Below, in pieces: positions 5,822-6,199 of a DNA stretch of 6,199 bases. The stretch is from Rhizobium sp. Q54 (GTDB lineage Bacteria > Pseudomonadota > Alphaproteobacteria > Rhizobiales > Beijerinckiaceae), in assembly GCA_945903655.1 (NCBI GenBank), contig CAMDOY010000233.1, positions 1 through 6,199 on the forward strand, written 5' to 3'. The position numbers and the translations under genes were made by a program. The stretch's first letter is position 1, and each line of letters starts with the position of its first letter. The notes beneath the pieces are model-generated. The model saw nothing but the letters and a program-made list of their open reading frames with translations, ran no database searches and was not told the origin of the DNA.

Positions 5822-6199
5822 CTAGCGATGAGCGTTCGAAAAGGAGAGAAGCGCGTCTAGCACCGCTTGCGGCTGCTCGACCTGCGGCGCATGGGCCGCG
5901 TTTGCGATTTCGGTGAAGCTGGCGCCGGGCACACGGCTGGCGAAGGCGCGGCCATAGGCGGGCGAGACGATCTGATCCTGCGCGCCCCAGATGAACTGGG
6001 TGGGCGCTGCGATGCGGTGCAGACGGGACAGCAGCTTGGGGTCATGCAGGAAGGGCGACCAGCCATAGCGCGCCAGACCCTCGCGGGCGCGCATGCGGCG
6101 GGCGAGCTCCTCGTCGGAAATCTTCTTCACATCCGCCTCGAAGATCGAGGGGTCCACATAGGTCCGGGCCCGAAGCTCCGCATCGGGCAAGCCGAAGAG
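5822..6199 (-). CDS. Alpha/beta-fold hydrolase, C-terminal part only (first cassette copy)
   Basis: The minus-strand frame is open to the right edge of the window, giving the last 125 residues of a hydrolase; families of this type have about 250-300, so roughly half, including the nucleophile Ser, lies outside. The in-frame TTG at 6190 is not taken as a start because coding continues upstream of it with Leu-Phe-Gly. Visible parts are the end of the cap domain (ISDEELARRMRAREG), then LHRIAAPTQFIWGAQD with the presumed catalytic acid Asp75 (visible numbering), and NAAHAPQVEQP with the presumed catalytic His103, followed by a final helix. It matches the hydrolase at 3696-4472 over this whole stretch. 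The TAG stop is 17 bases before the monooxygenase ATG, so the two are probably co-transcribed. Substrate unknown. Confidence 0.88.
   Translation of the reverse strand, partial: LFGLPDAELRARTYVDPSIFEADVKKISDEELARRMRAREGLARYGWSPFLHDPKLLSRLHRIAAPTQFIWGAQDQIVSPAYGRAFASRVPGASFTEIANAAHAPQVEQPQAVLDALLSFSNAHR

Noticed and set aside
4500..5825. Long + strand open frame of 441 codons opposite the first monooxygenase gene
   Set aside because: Same reasoning: low-complexity His/Arg/Gly-rich translation, complete overlap with a conserved minus-strand gene. That both paralogues have one reflects shared codon bias rather than a real pair of genes.
5822..6190. Start of the first hydrolase at the in-frame TTG at 6190
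   Set aside because: This would give a 122-residue protein without the nucleophile half of the fold, and the frame stays open to the window edge; the gene is simply cut by the window.

Overview
The window looks like part of a GC-rich proteobacterial chromosome, most likely alphaproteobacterial. That placement rests on base composition, codon use and tight gene packing, so it is an inference; nothing here fixes genus or species. Two oppositely oriented gene groups meet tail to tail near position 2500.

Left group (+ strand, 1-2439): the end of a dTDP-L-rhamnose precursor operon. It holds the C-terminal two thirds of rfbB (dTDP-glucose 4,6-dehydratase), complete rfbD (dTDP-4-dehydrorhamnose reductase) and complete rfbA (glucose-1-phosphate thymidylyltransferase). 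Both junctions are four-base ATGA overlaps, which suggests translational coupling. RfbA makes dTDP-glucose, RfbB dehydrates it, an epimerase (RfbC, not in the window) acts next, and RfbD makes the final reduction. The product would feed O-antigen or exopolysaccharide synthesis.

Junction (2440-2551): a short gene-free stretch with GC-rich inverted repeats, probably serving as terminator for one or both converging units.

Right group (- strand, 6199 down to 2552): in transcription order, a truncated alpha/beta hydrolase, a luciferase-like flavin monooxygenase, a second alpha/beta hydrolase and a second luciferase-like monooxygenase. The two hydrolases resemble each other and so do the two monooxygenases, so the layout is a tandem, strongly diverged duplication of a two-gene hydrolase-monooxygenase cassette. 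Within each pair the genes are 4 or 17 bases apart; between pairs lie 132 bases containing a strong hairpin whose T-tract faces the + strand. A plausible but unproven reading is a catabolic module in which a flavin-dependent monooxygenase oxygenates a substrate and a hydrolase opens an ester, lactone or similar product (or supplies the substrate). The tandem cassette is the most interesting item in the window. The rhamnose genes are ordinary. I see no RNA genes, mobile elements, CRISPR arrays or phage genes.
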